From the NCBI RefSeq assembly GCF_024171485.1, contig NZ_JALJZX010000002.1, forward strand, positions 806,001 to 870,000: a stretch of DNA of 64,000 nt, read 5' to 3'. Source of the DNA: Chryseobacterium sp. HSC-36S06 (GTDB lineage: Bacteria; Bacteroidota; Bacteroidia; Flavobacteriales; Weeksellaceae). Shown here in pieces: positions 44,977-54,500 of the stretch (position 1 is its first letter; every line of letters starts with the position of its first letter). Below the pieces are notes generated by a model, which was not told the origin of the DNA, searched no databases, and worked only from the letters and a program-made list of their open reading frames with translations. The translations under genes were made by a program, and so were the position numbers.

Positions 44977-47193
44977 TTACTTCACTATAAGATTCTGGCT
45001 GTAAGTTGCCCCGTCAGCTGAAACTACAATTCTGTAAGTTCCTGTTTTCAGTTCACCGATACTGATCTTGTTCTGATCTGCGGCCAGTGTCCCTGATTTC
45101 ACTAATCTTCCTGAAAGGTCATAGATCTTGAAGTCAGATTTTACATTATTTTTCAACTGAACATTTACTTCACCTTTGGCAGGATTCGGATAAAGACTGA
45201 AGCCTTTCTTAGAAGTATCGCTCACTGCAAGATTTTTAGTGATATTAAATCTGGTAGCATTTACTGCAAAATAAATATTGTTAACCGCCTTCACCATAAC
45301 TCTTGCATTAGAGGTATCAATATTCGGCAGTATTACATCTGCAGTTCCTGTATTCGGTACACTTGCAGCCAAAACTGTCGGATAAGTTAATCCGTTATCG
45401 GTGGAAAGCAAAACCTGAACATTTTGAGTGTTAACTGGAGCCGCACTGGTTCCTGCTACATCCCAGTTTACGGTAATTGCTGTTTCACCCGTATATGTAG
45501 CCGCAACGTTCTGAGAAGTGACTCTGAAAGGTGCCGTGCCTGCAACAGTTACTACCATATTTTGTCTTGCAGCCTGATTACCTGTCGCTTTATTATCATT
45601 AACGAGCAGAGCGAAATTAAGTGTTCTCGCTACGGTTGGGATAACTTCCCATGTTGGCGCAAGATTACCTGCAGCTATGGAGGCCATTGCGGGAAAATAT
45701 CGCTGAGGAGACGTTGTAGGCGTTAAAGAACGGAATACTGATCCATTGGTCTGCGTTGGCGAAGGCACAGTTGAAGTTGTTGAAGTTCTGGTATCGGTTT
45801 GTTCCCAAAGATAGGTAACTGCGTCACCGTCAGGGTCAGATGCGCTACCGGTCAGTACAAATGCGGTTCCCGCTGGAATGGTATAATTCGCAAGAGGCTG
45901 AACTACCGGAACCTGATTATTGTTCGGAGTTTTTTCCCCACATACAGAGCTGTTCTGAGTGGTGATATTAGTATACATTTGATTCACACTTACTACATGG
46001 AAGTAAGCGTCACTGTTAGGCTGCACATTAGGCGCGCAAATTCCGGCATAAGCCATTATGGTACTTCCGCTTCCAGGCTCGACGGAGCTTCCTGACGATC
46101 TGTTACCACCACACGAATTATCAAAAGTATGTTGGGCTCCCCACTGGTGGCCCATCTCGTGTGCTACATAATCGATGTCAAAGGCATCGGTTCTCGGTGC
46201 AGAGCGGCCTGTAACACCACGGGCTTTACTCGTAGTACAAGGCGATCTCAACTGCGCGATTCCACCGCCACCGGTACTGAAGATGTGACCGATATCGTAA
46301 GCTGCTGTTCCGATTGTCGCATCGATAAAGGCCTGATTTTCATTAAGGAGCAAACTACCGTTATTATTGGTAAATCCAGGTCCGTAAGCATCAGTCCCGA
46401 TCGAAATAAGCAAATCATTATTGGGGACCATGGTCATGGTTAATGATATTGTTTTCTCGTAGACCCCATTTACTCTGGTCATTGTTGTATTCATCGCCGC
46501 AAGAACTGCAGCCTTCTTCTCTTCAACCGTGCCTGATCCTAATCCTGCCCTGTTGATGTGATAATTAGAGTATTCAACGGTGGAAGAAAGTGCCAGACGG
46601 TAATTTCTGAACAGACCATCCTGAACCAGCGCCTGTGCCTGAGGGTCAATTGCTGCGGTGTTTTCTTCAGGATTTTCGTAATGGCATACAAAACCTCCCA
46701 CGCTTGGCAATTCTTTACGGTCGTAAACCATATAAGTACTCTTGTCCTGTGTATGAGCATCAAGATAAGCGGTTTTTCCTTCGTTGAAGTACATGATATT
46801 AATCCCGTCGTACGGGCTAACACTGAATCGGATTGAGTTGCTTTGATTTCCTTTTTCATAACCTACATACGATCTGATTTCCGGGAATTTTGCCTGTAAA
46901 ACAGGATCCATTACCGAGGCTTCGTTTACCACATAGTTTACGAGCTTTCCGTCTGCGGTAGGAAATTTCAGGATGAGTGATTCGTTATTAGAAAATCTTT
47001 TTGGTGCTTCAGCCAAATCATTTTTAAGATCCTCCAGATTAAGTTTAAATAATTTATACTTTACCGGGGTCGAGGTCTTGTCATACACGGGCGCCTTGCT
47101 GTCTACGCTTGCGACCGACTTCCAGTGGTTTGTTTGCGAGAAAACTATTCCCGAAAACATCACTGCCGCTGTCAATAGTAGTTTTGATTTCAT
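44977..47193 (-). CDS. Secreted reprolysin-like zinc metalloprotease with T9SS sorting domain
   Basis: 738 residues. Signal peptide MKSKLLLTAAVMFSGIVFSQ, a propeptide-like region to about 190, and a peptidase domain with the zinc site HEMGHQWGAQHTFD near 345 (HExxHxxGxxH) and a downstream Met-turn candidate IMAYAGIC. A PKD/Ig-like domain follows (about 420-520, VPVVQPLANYTIPAGTAFVLTGSASDPDGDAVTYLWEQTD), then a second Ig-like segment. The C-terminal 75 residues (GFSLYPNPAKGEVNVQL to YSQNLIVK) are a type A T9SS sorting signal, so the enzyme is exported to the surface or medium. It probably degrades proteins for nutrition or virulence. A small lipoprotein gene precedes it by 9 bases. Confidence 0.92.
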   Translation of the reverse strand: MKSKLLLTAAVMFSGIVFSQTNHWKSVASVDSKAPVYDKTSTPVKYKLFKLNLEDLKNDLAEAPKRFSNNESLILKFPTADGKLVNYVVNEASVMDPVLQAKFPEIRSYVGYEKGNQSNSIRFSVSPYDGINIMYFNEGKTAYLDAHTQDKSTYMVYDRKELPSVGGFVCHYENPEENTAAIDPQAQALVQDGLFRNYRLALSSTVEYSNYHINRAGLGSGTVEEKKAAVLAAMNTTMTRVNGVYEKTISLTMTMVPNNDLLISIGTDAYGPGFTNNNGSLLLNENQAFIDATIGTAAYDIGHIFSTGGGGIAQLRSPCTTSKARGVTGRSAPRTDAFDIDYVAHEMGHQWGAQHTFDNSCGGNRSSGSSVEPGSGSTIMAYAGICAPNVQPNSDAYFHVVSVNQMYTNITTQNSSVCGEKTPNNNQVPVVQPLANYTIPAGTAFVLTGSASDPDGDAVTYLWEQTDTRTSTTSTVPSPTQTNGSVFRSLTPTTSPQRYFPAMASIAAGNLAPTWEVIPTVARTLNFALLVNDNKATGNQAARQNMVVTVAGTAPFRVTSQNVAATYTGETAITVNWDVAGTSAAPVNTQNVQVLLSTDNGLTYPTVLAASVPNTGTADVILPNIDTSNARVMVKAVNNIYFAVNATRFNITKNLAVSDTSKKGFSLYPNPAKGEVNVQLKNNVKSDFKIYDLSGRLVKSGTLAADQNKISIGELKTGTYRIVVSADGATYSQNLIVK

Positions 47194-47202
47194 GCGAAAA
47201 TT

Positions 47203-47640
47203 TTATGGTTTTATTTTTTGAATTTCTATCGTTTTAAACTGCTGATTTTTACTGATTACGATAACACTTGCGGGATTAGACCTGCCTGTATACTCGCGAT
47301 TATCATAGGGCTGAACAGTAATTTTTAATGCATTACCTGCGCCAGCGACACCCTTAACAGTGAAATCTGATTTTTCAATATTTGGCTGTACCAGAATATA
47401 CATTTCTTCTTCAGAAAAAGACGGTATCGGATTTTTCCTCGGCGAAGGATTATTCATGTTGATGATGTTGTATATACGGTCAATACTTTTCTGCGAATCC
47501 AGGATCTCAGATTCACTTTCAATAAGCTTCACGTTCACATGATTGATTTCGGAAAATTCTATATTTTTCAAATCTTCAACAGGTTTTACATGAAGCTGTT
47601 GGCATGACATTACAATATACAACAGCAAAATATAGCGCAT
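47203..47640 (-). CDS. Small lipoprotein upstream of the metalloprotease
   Basis: 145 residues from ATG 47640: MRYILLLYIVMSCQQLHVKP has a lipobox (IVMSC) with the acylated Cys at 13. The rest contains NIEFSEINHVNVKLIESESEIL, NMNNPSPRKNPIPSFSEEEMYILVQPNIEKSDF and VAGAGNALKITVQPYDNREYTGRSNPASVIVI. I do not recognise a family. The stop is 9 bases from the metalloprotease ATG, so the two are almost certainly one transcript. The frame extends 26 codons upstream to 47718 but that would bury the lipobox. Confidence 0.7.
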   Translation of the reverse strand: MRYILLLYIVMSCQQLHVKPVEDLKNIEFSEINHVNVKLIESESEILDSQKSIDRIYNIINMNNPSPRKNPIPSFSEEEMYILVQPNIEKSDFTVKGVAGAGNALKITVQPYDNREYTGRSNPASVIVISKNQQFKTIEIQKIKP

Positions 47641-47782
47641 CTTATTTATTATGAGTTCAATTAATTTATGAACTGACGAAAATACATAATTTTTAGCAAA
47701 AGAACACTCCTTTGACAATATTTCAATTAAAACAGTATCATTTTCCTTATCTATCCGCTTATTTCTTTGGTATATAATAGAA

Positions 47783-47810
47783 AAAAAACGGACCTAAATC
47801 CGTTTTTAAT
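47783..47810 (-). terminator. Terminator after the A2M gene
   Basis: AAAAACGGA pairs with TCCGTTTTT around a 6-base loop, followed by a T-run on the minus strand; it touches the A2M stop codon. Confidence 0.82.
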
Positions 47811-50800
47811 TAATGGGTGATAGTCACCTTCGTACCTTTGGTATGCACATTCATCTGCGGTGCATAATAATTCTGCAAAGTGGTAATTCCGTTGCTGAAA
47901 GTTCCGGAAGCGTTACAGATATAATCGTACTCGAAAACGTACTTCCCTTTCGGCATATATTCGATGTAGAAATTTGTTGAAGCATCTTTCGTGGACTGAT
48001 AATAACCCAAACTGTTTTTCCATTCATAACCTGAAATAATGTTCAACGGCTCAAAACCTGCAGCACGCATATCTTTCAAATGAATGAATTCCATATTTCT
48101 GTCGTTATTCAAAATCATTCTTACGGTAACTTTATCCCCCACTTTTAACGGTGAGTTTTCTGTGATTTTAATTAACTCTTCGCCGTTTACGGTTTTCACT
48201 TTTTTATACAGTTCTTTCGTGATTGAAAGGTAAGATTCGGAGGATTTAATTTTGTCCAGATCCTCATAATACTGCCAGAATAATCCACCCTGAACAATTC
48301 CAGGACCGGGTTTGGTGACAGTAACCGTTCCTAAATTTTTATCAATTACAGATTCCTTCACTGAGCTTTTCACGTATCCGGTTGCTTTTTTGTCCGGATT
48401 TACAAGTTCTTTTCCGCCCCAAATGATGGTTGCTTTATCGCTTTCTGAACTCGTCCATGATTTTCCTGAATTTAAAATAGTGAAAATCACTTCCGCAGTT
48501 CCGCGCGAACTTCCCCAGGAATTCACTTCTTTCTGCGTGATCAGCCAGACTTTCATTTCTTCAATGAAATTCATATCATTTGGGGTCAGTTTATTAAATG
48601 CTTCCAAAGCTCCGGCGTGGTTTACAGTTTTAGAATTGTACCAACCCCAGTCATTTAAATTCTGTTTCCAGTAAACGCCTTGTGTTTCTGTATCTGTAGA
48701 AGTTTCTTTTAAATAAGTCAGGAATTTTTTCGAAATATCCTTCATCCCATAACTGTTAAATAGAATCGCTAAACGATGCAAACCAAAGAAGGTAAAATCT
48801 GTTATTTTTTCTGTTTTCGCTTTGGAAATTACGGCATTTTTCAGCGCAGTTCCTTTCGTTTTTAAAGGATATTCTTTTTCCCAATAGTTTCGGGTGTCAA
48901 GATAATCCAGAACATAATTATTAACCACGTTCTTTTTATCCATTTGCCCATATTTATTCACTTCGGCATCCACAAAACTGATCAGTTTAGAAACCATTTC
49001 CTTCTGTTCAGAACTTTGATAATCCGCTGTATTTCCTTTAAGATATTCATTAATTTTTCCTAAATTTTTCAAAATATACAGCGAGTTGTAGTACGAACTC
49101 GGATAACCCTGATACCACGAGAAACCGCCATCCGGATTCTGCAGTTTTTTCAGTTCTGCCCAGTCATTTTGGATGGAATTGCGCATATTGTTCGCATCGA
49201 AAAGTCTCGCCAGTTTTTCCATCTGTTCGGTTTCGTTTTTAGAGTCCAAAACCCATGGAGTTTCTTCCAGAAGCAACTGCTTCAATTCCTGATTTTTTTC
49301 AAGATTTGAAGTCAGTAAACCTTTGCTTTGATATTCGTCAAAAACAGTTTTCAGTTTCGGATTGGCTTTAAAAATTTCTGCAGCCAAAACATCAGCAAAC
49401 CATTTATTAAAGATTACATCTGCCGAATTGTTCTGGTCGTTTTTAAGACTTGGCAAAGCAAACATAATTTCCCAGATCGGATTGGTGGTTAATTCCAAAG
49501 TATTGGAGAAGTTGGTCGCGGTTGTTGAAGTGTTCTTAGCTAAATTCTCTAAAGTAAAAGTTTTCGTCTGACCTTCTTTCACAAAAATCGGAACCGCATC
49601 GGTAACCAGCATTCTGTTTGGCAACACGGCGATTGCTTTCTGTTCACCATCAGAGAAATTACCGGCTTTGGCTACGATTTTAATAATGATCGAAGACACA
49701 TCGTTCGGAACTTTAAGTTTCCAGTTGACCACAGCATTTCCGTTTTCGGCAAGACTGAAGGTTTCCTGTGTTTCATTCAAACTAAATTTACCGGAAATAT
49801 CTTCATTGGTAAAAGCATCCAAAATCTGAAGCTGTGCCGTTCCGTTGAGCTTTTGACTGACTAAACTTGAAAGTTTGGACTGAAGATTCAGTTCGTCACC
49901 TTCACGCAGAAATCTCGGATAATTTGGTGTAACCGAAAACTCTTTCTGCGTTACCACCTCTTTCTCCAAAACTGCAGATCTTGCATCTTTGGTATGGGCC
50001 AAAAACATGAGTTTCCATTGAGTTAAAGCTTCCGGCGAAGTAAACTCAAAAGTTACGTTTCCATCTTTGTCAGTTAATAAATTAGGGTAGAAAAATGCGG
50101 TTTCGTTCAGGTTTTGTCGGACTGGAATTTTTCCCAAATCCTCTTTTTTCCCGCCCAGTCCAGTTACCACAACTTCTTCCACATCCGAAACAGAAGTGGA
50201 ATCAACCATACGTTCGGCTTTTGTCGGCGGTGGCGGCGGATTTCCCACCGATTTCATTTCAGATTTGGCTCGAACAGCATTTGACTGTTCGGCAACTGCC
50301 GCACTATACATTACTTCCATTCGGTTTCCGTAAATTCCTCCATTAAACCAATTAAATTCGGGAATATTAACTCCTTTCTGATTTAGATACGGTACCCTTT
50401 TGCTGAAGTTCTCCTTAGACAGGTATTCATTGATTCCATAAGAATTGATGAGGAAATATTTCTGATACAATTTTTGCCAGGAATAAGAATTGGCTGCAAA
50501 CTGATCCAAAGATTTATCATACATATTGGCTAAAACTTCAGCATTGACGCGTTCTTTGTCATCGCCAAGAATTTTTACCGTCCATTTTTCTTTGGAATTC
50601 GGTTGAAGTTTGTCGCGGAAAGTCACCGTTTCAATTCTCAACGGTTTTTTATCGGAAGCAATCTTAAGATTTACCGATTGCGTCTGCACATCATTGAAAG
50701 CGACCAACTGAAACTGCACATTGATCTGCTCGATACTTTCATCTTTCGGGAACGCTACTTCATAGTCCAAAACGCCGTTTTTAAAAGATTTCTGTTCCGT

Positions 50801-53680
50801 CACCGTTTCTCCGTTTCCGTTTTGAACGTAAATATTCACTAAAGCATTCGGAACTGCGGAATAAACATAGATTTTCGCTTTTTCACTTCTTTTGAATTCA
50901 CTTTTTGGCTGAATAACTTTCAGGAAAGGTTTCTGCAAATCGGTTAAGAATCTTTTATCGAAAACTTCGAAAGTTTTTTCGGTTTTTATGGTGTCTTTTC
51001 CTTCGATATTATAAAGCTCCAGTTTGTATTTTCCGGCGGTTAATTTCCCTAAATCAAGCGATTCTTCACTTCTCTTCTCTCCGTTCAAAATGAAAGATTG
51101 AATTCCTTTCTCTTTTTCTTCTTTGGAAAAATAATCGTGTGGGAATTTCTGGATGAATTCCGGTTTCGTCAACTTCGGCAAATCCTGAATTTCGTCTTTA
51201 AAATTATCTCTGAAAACTCTTTCATCAGGAACCAGTTTTGAAAGTTTCACCTGATAAGTTTTCTTCAAATTCTGTTCGTTATAGTTTTTGGTTTCGACTT
51301 TTATTTTAATATTTTCATCCGTAAAAGCATCTTTAACATCGTCGGCTTTGATATAATGGGAAACCGAAGCAACCCGCACATTTGCCGTCTCCGATTGTGT
51401 TTCACCGTTGATATCCGTTACGGAAGCATTGATTTCATAATTATCGATCTGAATTCCGTCTAAAGTTTCGTCTTTTTTCAAATCCAGTTTAATGGTAAAC
51501 TCTCCTTTCTCATTGGTTTTCACCTCGCCTAAAATGGAGTTTTCATTATCATTTCCGCGCGGATACCAGTAAAAATACATCCACCGGATATTGCGTTTTT
51601 TTATTTCATAATTCACGGTCGCATTACTCAGCGGAATGCCGGAAAAAGTCATCGCTTTGCCTTTGATTTCTATGGTTTGTCCGTATTTGTATTCGTCTTT
51701 CACGGGATCGATGATGACTTCAAATTTCGGGCGTTTGTATTCCTCAACTTTAAAATATTTCATTCCATCAATCAGATAATCTGATTTATCATCGTCATTA
51801 TCCACTTCAATACTGAATTCGCCGTTAAGTTTTCCCTGAGGAAGAATAAAACTGCCATTGATGGAGCCAAATTCGTTAGTGGTGAGCTGCTGTTTCGAAA
51901 TTTCTTCACCGTTCGCATCATTTAAAATGATATTGAGTTTAGATTTCGAGACAACATTTTCTTCTTTGGATTGTCCGTTAAAAGCCGTGGCAATGACTTT
52001 AAAATAAACAGTTTGTCCAGGTCGGTAAATCGCTCTGTCAAGGAAAATCTGCGCCTGTTCGCGGTCCTGAATGTTGTTTTCGCCATAATACTGATTTCCG
52101 TAAACCTGCATCAGATTGAAATCATTGGTCTTCGGCTGCTGAACAAGATAATACCGGTAATAATCTTTTTCGCTGGAGACAGGGAATTTGAAAGTCGCAG
52201 ACTGATCAGAAGTTGCATTAAATGAATTTATGGAAGTTCCGCGGGAATATTCAAAGATTTTCAGACCTTCATTTGAAATTGATTTTCCGTTTTCGCGGCT
52301 GACCAATTTCAGCTGGTCTTCCAGAGATTTCCTTTCATCTTTTTTTGCATAAATAATTCGCGAAGATGTGGAAATAAAATAAAAATTCTCCTGAATGGCA
52401 TTTTCCACGACATATTCCACCATATAAATTCCGGAAGGAAGCGGCTTAATTTCCAGCGAAGTTTTGTGGGTTGCATAATCCTTTAAATCCTGAATACTGA
52501 AGGTTTCTTTACGCACAAGCGTTTTCTTCACATTTTGGAAAATATTTTTGTCATACTGATTGGAGACATATTTCAAAAAATTCTGAAAATCATCTTTTAC
52601 TTCATAAATATTTAAAGAAAACTGATGAACATTTATCGCCTCTGCAACCAAATGTACAGGCAGATTTGCCTGCGTGTGCGTTTCATATTTAATAACCAGC
52701 ACCGGATTTACAATCTGGCTTTCCCGGTTTTTTATATTATCTGAAAACTTCGATTTCGGATATTGTTTTTTCGCAGTTTCAGCCCATGAAAGCGCGTCCT
52801 GACATTTCTGTTCGGAAGTAAGTTCATCCATGATCTCAGCAATAATCAAAACTTTGTAATCGCCTTCTGTATTTGATTTTACAAGATCCTGAAGCAGCGC
52901 TAATTTATCCTTGCAGTTGGTAAATTCACAGTTATAGTTCAGTTTCTGATGCTGAAAATAGAGTTTGGAATTTCCTGAATTCCTGGCGGCCAGTTCGTCA
53001 TAAATATTCAATATTTTCTGATGATTTGCTTTGAGTTCATTTGGTGTAAAAAGTTCAGAATTTTTCAAAAATTCAATTTCATTCACCGCATTCCAATCAA
53101 ATAAAGTCGGGAAATACTCCAGATCCTGAGTTTCCTCGAAAATGGTTTTATATTTTGAAAGCTGGATTTTCTGTAAATCAGCTTTTTTCTTATTTAAATT
53201 TTCAAAATGTTGGGTTAAATAGTTCTTGAAATCAAGTTTACTCCAGGTTTCAATCTGGGAAACATCCTGATTATTGATATTCGTGCGCTGATTAATTTCC
53301 CAGGATTCATTCTGATAATAATCTATAAAAAACTGACCCCGCAAAACCTCATAAACCAATTTCTGTTCGCCTTTCAGCTGATCACCAAAAGATGATAGCT
53401 TTTTAAAAAACTGACTAGATGAATCGTTGTTTCCGTCATCACGGGTTTGGTTCACAATGCTGAATTCCGCTTTCAGCGAGCGTATTAACTGATTCGCATT
53501 GTCGTCTTTCATGGCTTGTTTCTGGATTTCTAAAATGATGGGAAGATTCGATTTATATTTTCCGGTTTTGTAATTCTCAGCGACTTTTTTCCACTGGTCA
53601 TCGTAATATTTTTGACCAAAAAGCGGTGAGATAAAAGAGATTAATAGGAAAAGCGTAAAAATTGTGGTGAAATTTTTCAT
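47810..53680 (-). CDS. Alpha-2-macroglobulin family protein lacking the thioester
   Basis: 1956 residues. Signal peptide at 1-22 (ending SPLFGQ), and an N-terminal region to about 330 not shared with proteobacterial A2M. Macroglobulin domains follow; MG2 is marked by IFLDRAIYRPGQTVYFKV near 545. The A2M domain starts about 1190 (TAFFYPNLLTDKDGNVTFEFTSPEALTQWKLMFLAHTKD). The toroid with QNPDGGFSWYQGYPSSYY lies near 1515, and the receptor-binding-like C terminus ends SNGITTLQNYYAPQM. The CxEQ thioester motif is absent, so it cannot trap proteases covalently by that bond. Bacterial A2Ms guard the cell envelope against proteases. A SusC-like box EEVVVTGLG occurs near 1165. Confidence 0.9.
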   Translation of the reverse strand: MKNFTTIFTLFLLISFISPLFGQKYYDDQWKKVAENYKTGKYKSNLPIILEIQKQAMKDDNANQLIRSLKAEFSIVNQTRDDGNNDSSSQFFKKLSSFGDQLKGEQKLVYEVLRGQFFIDYYQNESWEINQRTNINNQDVSQIETWSKLDFKNYLTQHFENLNKKKADLQKIQLSKYKTIFEETQDLEYFPTLFDWNAVNEIEFLKNSELFTPNELKANHQKILNIYDELAARNSGNSKLYFQHQKLNYNCEFTNCKDKLALLQDLVKSNTEGDYKVLIIAEIMDELTSEQKCQDALSWAETAKKQYPKSKFSDNIKNRESQIVNPVLVIKYETHTQANLPVHLVAEAINVHQFSLNIYEVKDDFQNFLKYVSNQYDKNIFQNVKKTLVRKETFSIQDLKDYATHKTSLEIKPLPSGIYMVEYVVENAIQENFYFISTSSRIIYAKKDERKSLEDQLKLVSRENGKSISNEGLKIFEYSRGTSINSFNATSDQSATFKFPVSSEKDYYRYYLVQQPKTNDFNLMQVYGNQYYGENNIQDREQAQIFLDRAIYRPGQTVYFKVIATAFNGQSKEENVVSKSKLNIILNDANGEEISKQQLTTNEFGSINGSFILPQGKLNGEFSIEVDNDDDKSDYLIDGMKYFKVEEYKRPKFEVIIDPVKDEYKYGQTIEIKGKAMTFSGIPLSNATVNYEIKKRNIRWMYFYWYPRGNDNENSILGEVKTNEKGEFTIKLDLKKDETLDGIQIDNYEINASVTDINGETQSETANVRVASVSHYIKADDVKDAFTDENIKIKVETKNYNEQNLKKTYQVKLSKLVPDERVFRDNFKDEIQDLPKLTKPEFIQKFPHDYFSKEEKEKGIQSFILNGEKRSEESLDLGKLTAGKYKLELYNIEGKDTIKTEKTFEVFDKRFLTDLQKPFLKVIQPKSEFKRSEKAKIYVYSAVPNALVNIYVQNGNGETVTEQKSFKNGVLDYEVAFPKDESIEQINVQFQLVAFNDVQTQSVNLKIASDKKPLRIETVTFRDKLQPNSKEKWTVKILGDDKERVNAEVLANMYDKSLDQFAANSYSWQKLYQKYFLINSYGINEYLSKENFSKRVPYLNQKGVNIPEFNWFNGGIYGNRMEVMYSAAVAEQSNAVRAKSEMKSVGNPPPPPTKAERMVDSTSVSDVEEVVVTGLGGKKEDLGKIPVRQNLNETAFFYPNLLTDKDGNVTFEFTSPEALTQWKLMFLAHTKDARSAVLEKEVVTQKEFSVTPNYPRFLREGDELNLQSKLSSLVSQKLNGTAQLQILDAFTNEDISGKFSLNETQETFSLAENGNAVVNWKLKVPNDVSSIIIKIVAKAGNFSDGEQKAIAVLPNRMLVTDAVPIFVKEGQTKTFTLENLAKNTSTTATNFSNTLELTTNPIWEIMFALPSLKNDQNNSADVIFNKWFADVLAAEIFKANPKLKTVFDEYQSKGLLTSNLEKNQELKQLLLEETPWVLDSKNETEQMEKLARLFDANNMRNSIQNDWAELKKLQNPDGGFSWYQGYPSSYYNSLYILKNLGKINEYLKGNTADYQSSEQKEMVSKLISFVDAEVNKYGQMDKKNVVNNYVLDYLDTRNYWEKEYPLKTKGTALKNAVISKAKTEKITDFTFFGLHRLAILFNSYGMKDISKKFLTYLKETSTDTETQGVYWKQNLNDWGWYNSKTVNHAGALEAFNKLTPNDMNFIEEMKVWLITQKEVNSWGSSRGTAEVIFTILNSGKSWTSSESDKATIIWGGKELVNPDKKATGYVKSSVKESVIDKNLGTVTVTKPGPGIVQGGLFWQYYEDLDKIKSSESYLSITKELYKKVKTVNGEELIKITENSPLKVGDKVTVRMILNNDRNMEFIHLKDMRAAGFEPLNIISGYEWKNSLGYYQSTKDASTNFYIEYMPKGKYVFEYDYICNASGTFSNGITTLQNYYAPQMNVHTKGTKVTITH

Positions 53681-53728
53681 ATGGTTTACTGCTAAAGTCT
53701 TATTAGGATGCTAAAGGGAATTATTGGT

Positions 53729-53737
53729 TAAATTTGC
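53729..53737 (+). promoter_or_regulatory. -7 promoter element immediately before the UbiA-like gene
   Basis: TAAATTTG matches TANNTTTG and ends about 5 bases before the ATG at 53742, so the transcript should be leaderless or nearly so. The TTG start at 53724 lies just upstream of the box and outside the expected transcript. Confidence 0.55.
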
Positions 53738-53741
53738 GCAG

Positions 53742-54497
53742 ATGCAGTTTTTAAATTTACTAAAAAAATACCTTATCGACAGCCAAATATATGTTTCTGT
53801 GATGGGAACCCTTTTGGCAGTATTTTTCATGCTCGAGCAAAACCTGTTCCGCTTCCCTACAGTGATTTTAATATTCATCACATTTTTCAGCGGCTATCTT
53901 TATACCAAGTACCAGCGACACCGTTTTTTTACCAGAATTCTGATATTTAATATACTTTGCGGCATTTTTTCTGCGGTTTTAATCCTCTTAAACCATAATG
54001 AAATAAGACTTTTAAAATGGGGCATAATCGTTGTCCTCGGTTTACTTTACAATTCAGCATTTATTGAAAATCAAATCAGAAATATTCCTTTGCTTAAAGT
54101 ATTCTATGTCGGACTAACGTGGGCTTTAATTAATTCCTGGCTTATCGTACCCGAATTTCATCCCGAAATCTTCATCATCAGTCTCTTATTCGTAAGCGCG
54201 CTGGTCCTTCCTTTTGATATCCGCGATATGAAAGATGACACGGTGATTACTTTCCCACAGCTTATTGGAGGGCAGAAGACCAAATTCCTGGCCTATTTAA
54301 TGGTATTTATAAGCATGATTCTGGCGGTAGTATTTTTGAAAACTGATTATGCATTGGCTTTATTCACCACTTCAATAATTACTTTCATTTTAATATATTT
54401 CTCAGAAAACGCTAATAAAGATTCTTACTTTTCTTTTGGCGTGGAAAGTTGTTCGGGTCTGCCGCTTTTATTTCTGATTTTAATGAAGTATTTTTGA
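53742..54497 (+). CDS. UbiA-like prenyltransferase-fold membrane protein
   Basis: 251 residues with about eight hydrophobic helices. The segment ALVLPFDIRDMKDDTVITFPQLIGGQKTKFL matches the second Asp-rich region of UbiA prenyltransferases (DxxDxxxD plus the following P-x-LIG). The first Asp motif, NxxxDxxxD, is not evident after helix 2, where YTKYQRHRF stands instead, so catalytic activity is doubtful. Such degenerate UbiA proteins are common next to recF in flavobacteria as I recall, but I know no assigned function. I start at ATG 53742 rather than the TTG at 53724. recF follows after 3 bases. Confidence 0.72.
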   Translation: MQFLNLLKKYLIDSQIYVSVMGTLLAVFFMLEQNLFRFPTVILIFITFFSGYLYTKYQRHRFFTRILIFNILCGIFSAVLILLNHNEIRLLKWGIIVVLGLLYNSAFIENQIRNIPLLKVFYVGLTWALINSWLIVPEFHPEIFIISLLFVSALVLPFDIRDMKDDTVITFPQLIGGQKTKFLAYLMVFISMILAVVFLKTDYALALFTTSIITFILIYFSENANKDSYFSFGVESCSGLPLLFLILMKYF

Positions 54498-54500
54498 AAA

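Noticed and set aside
45424..46443. Three Cys/Arg-rich plus-strand ORFs inside the metalloprotease gene
   Set aside because: They are in the complement of a Thr/Asn-rich secreted protein; no start context and no domain.
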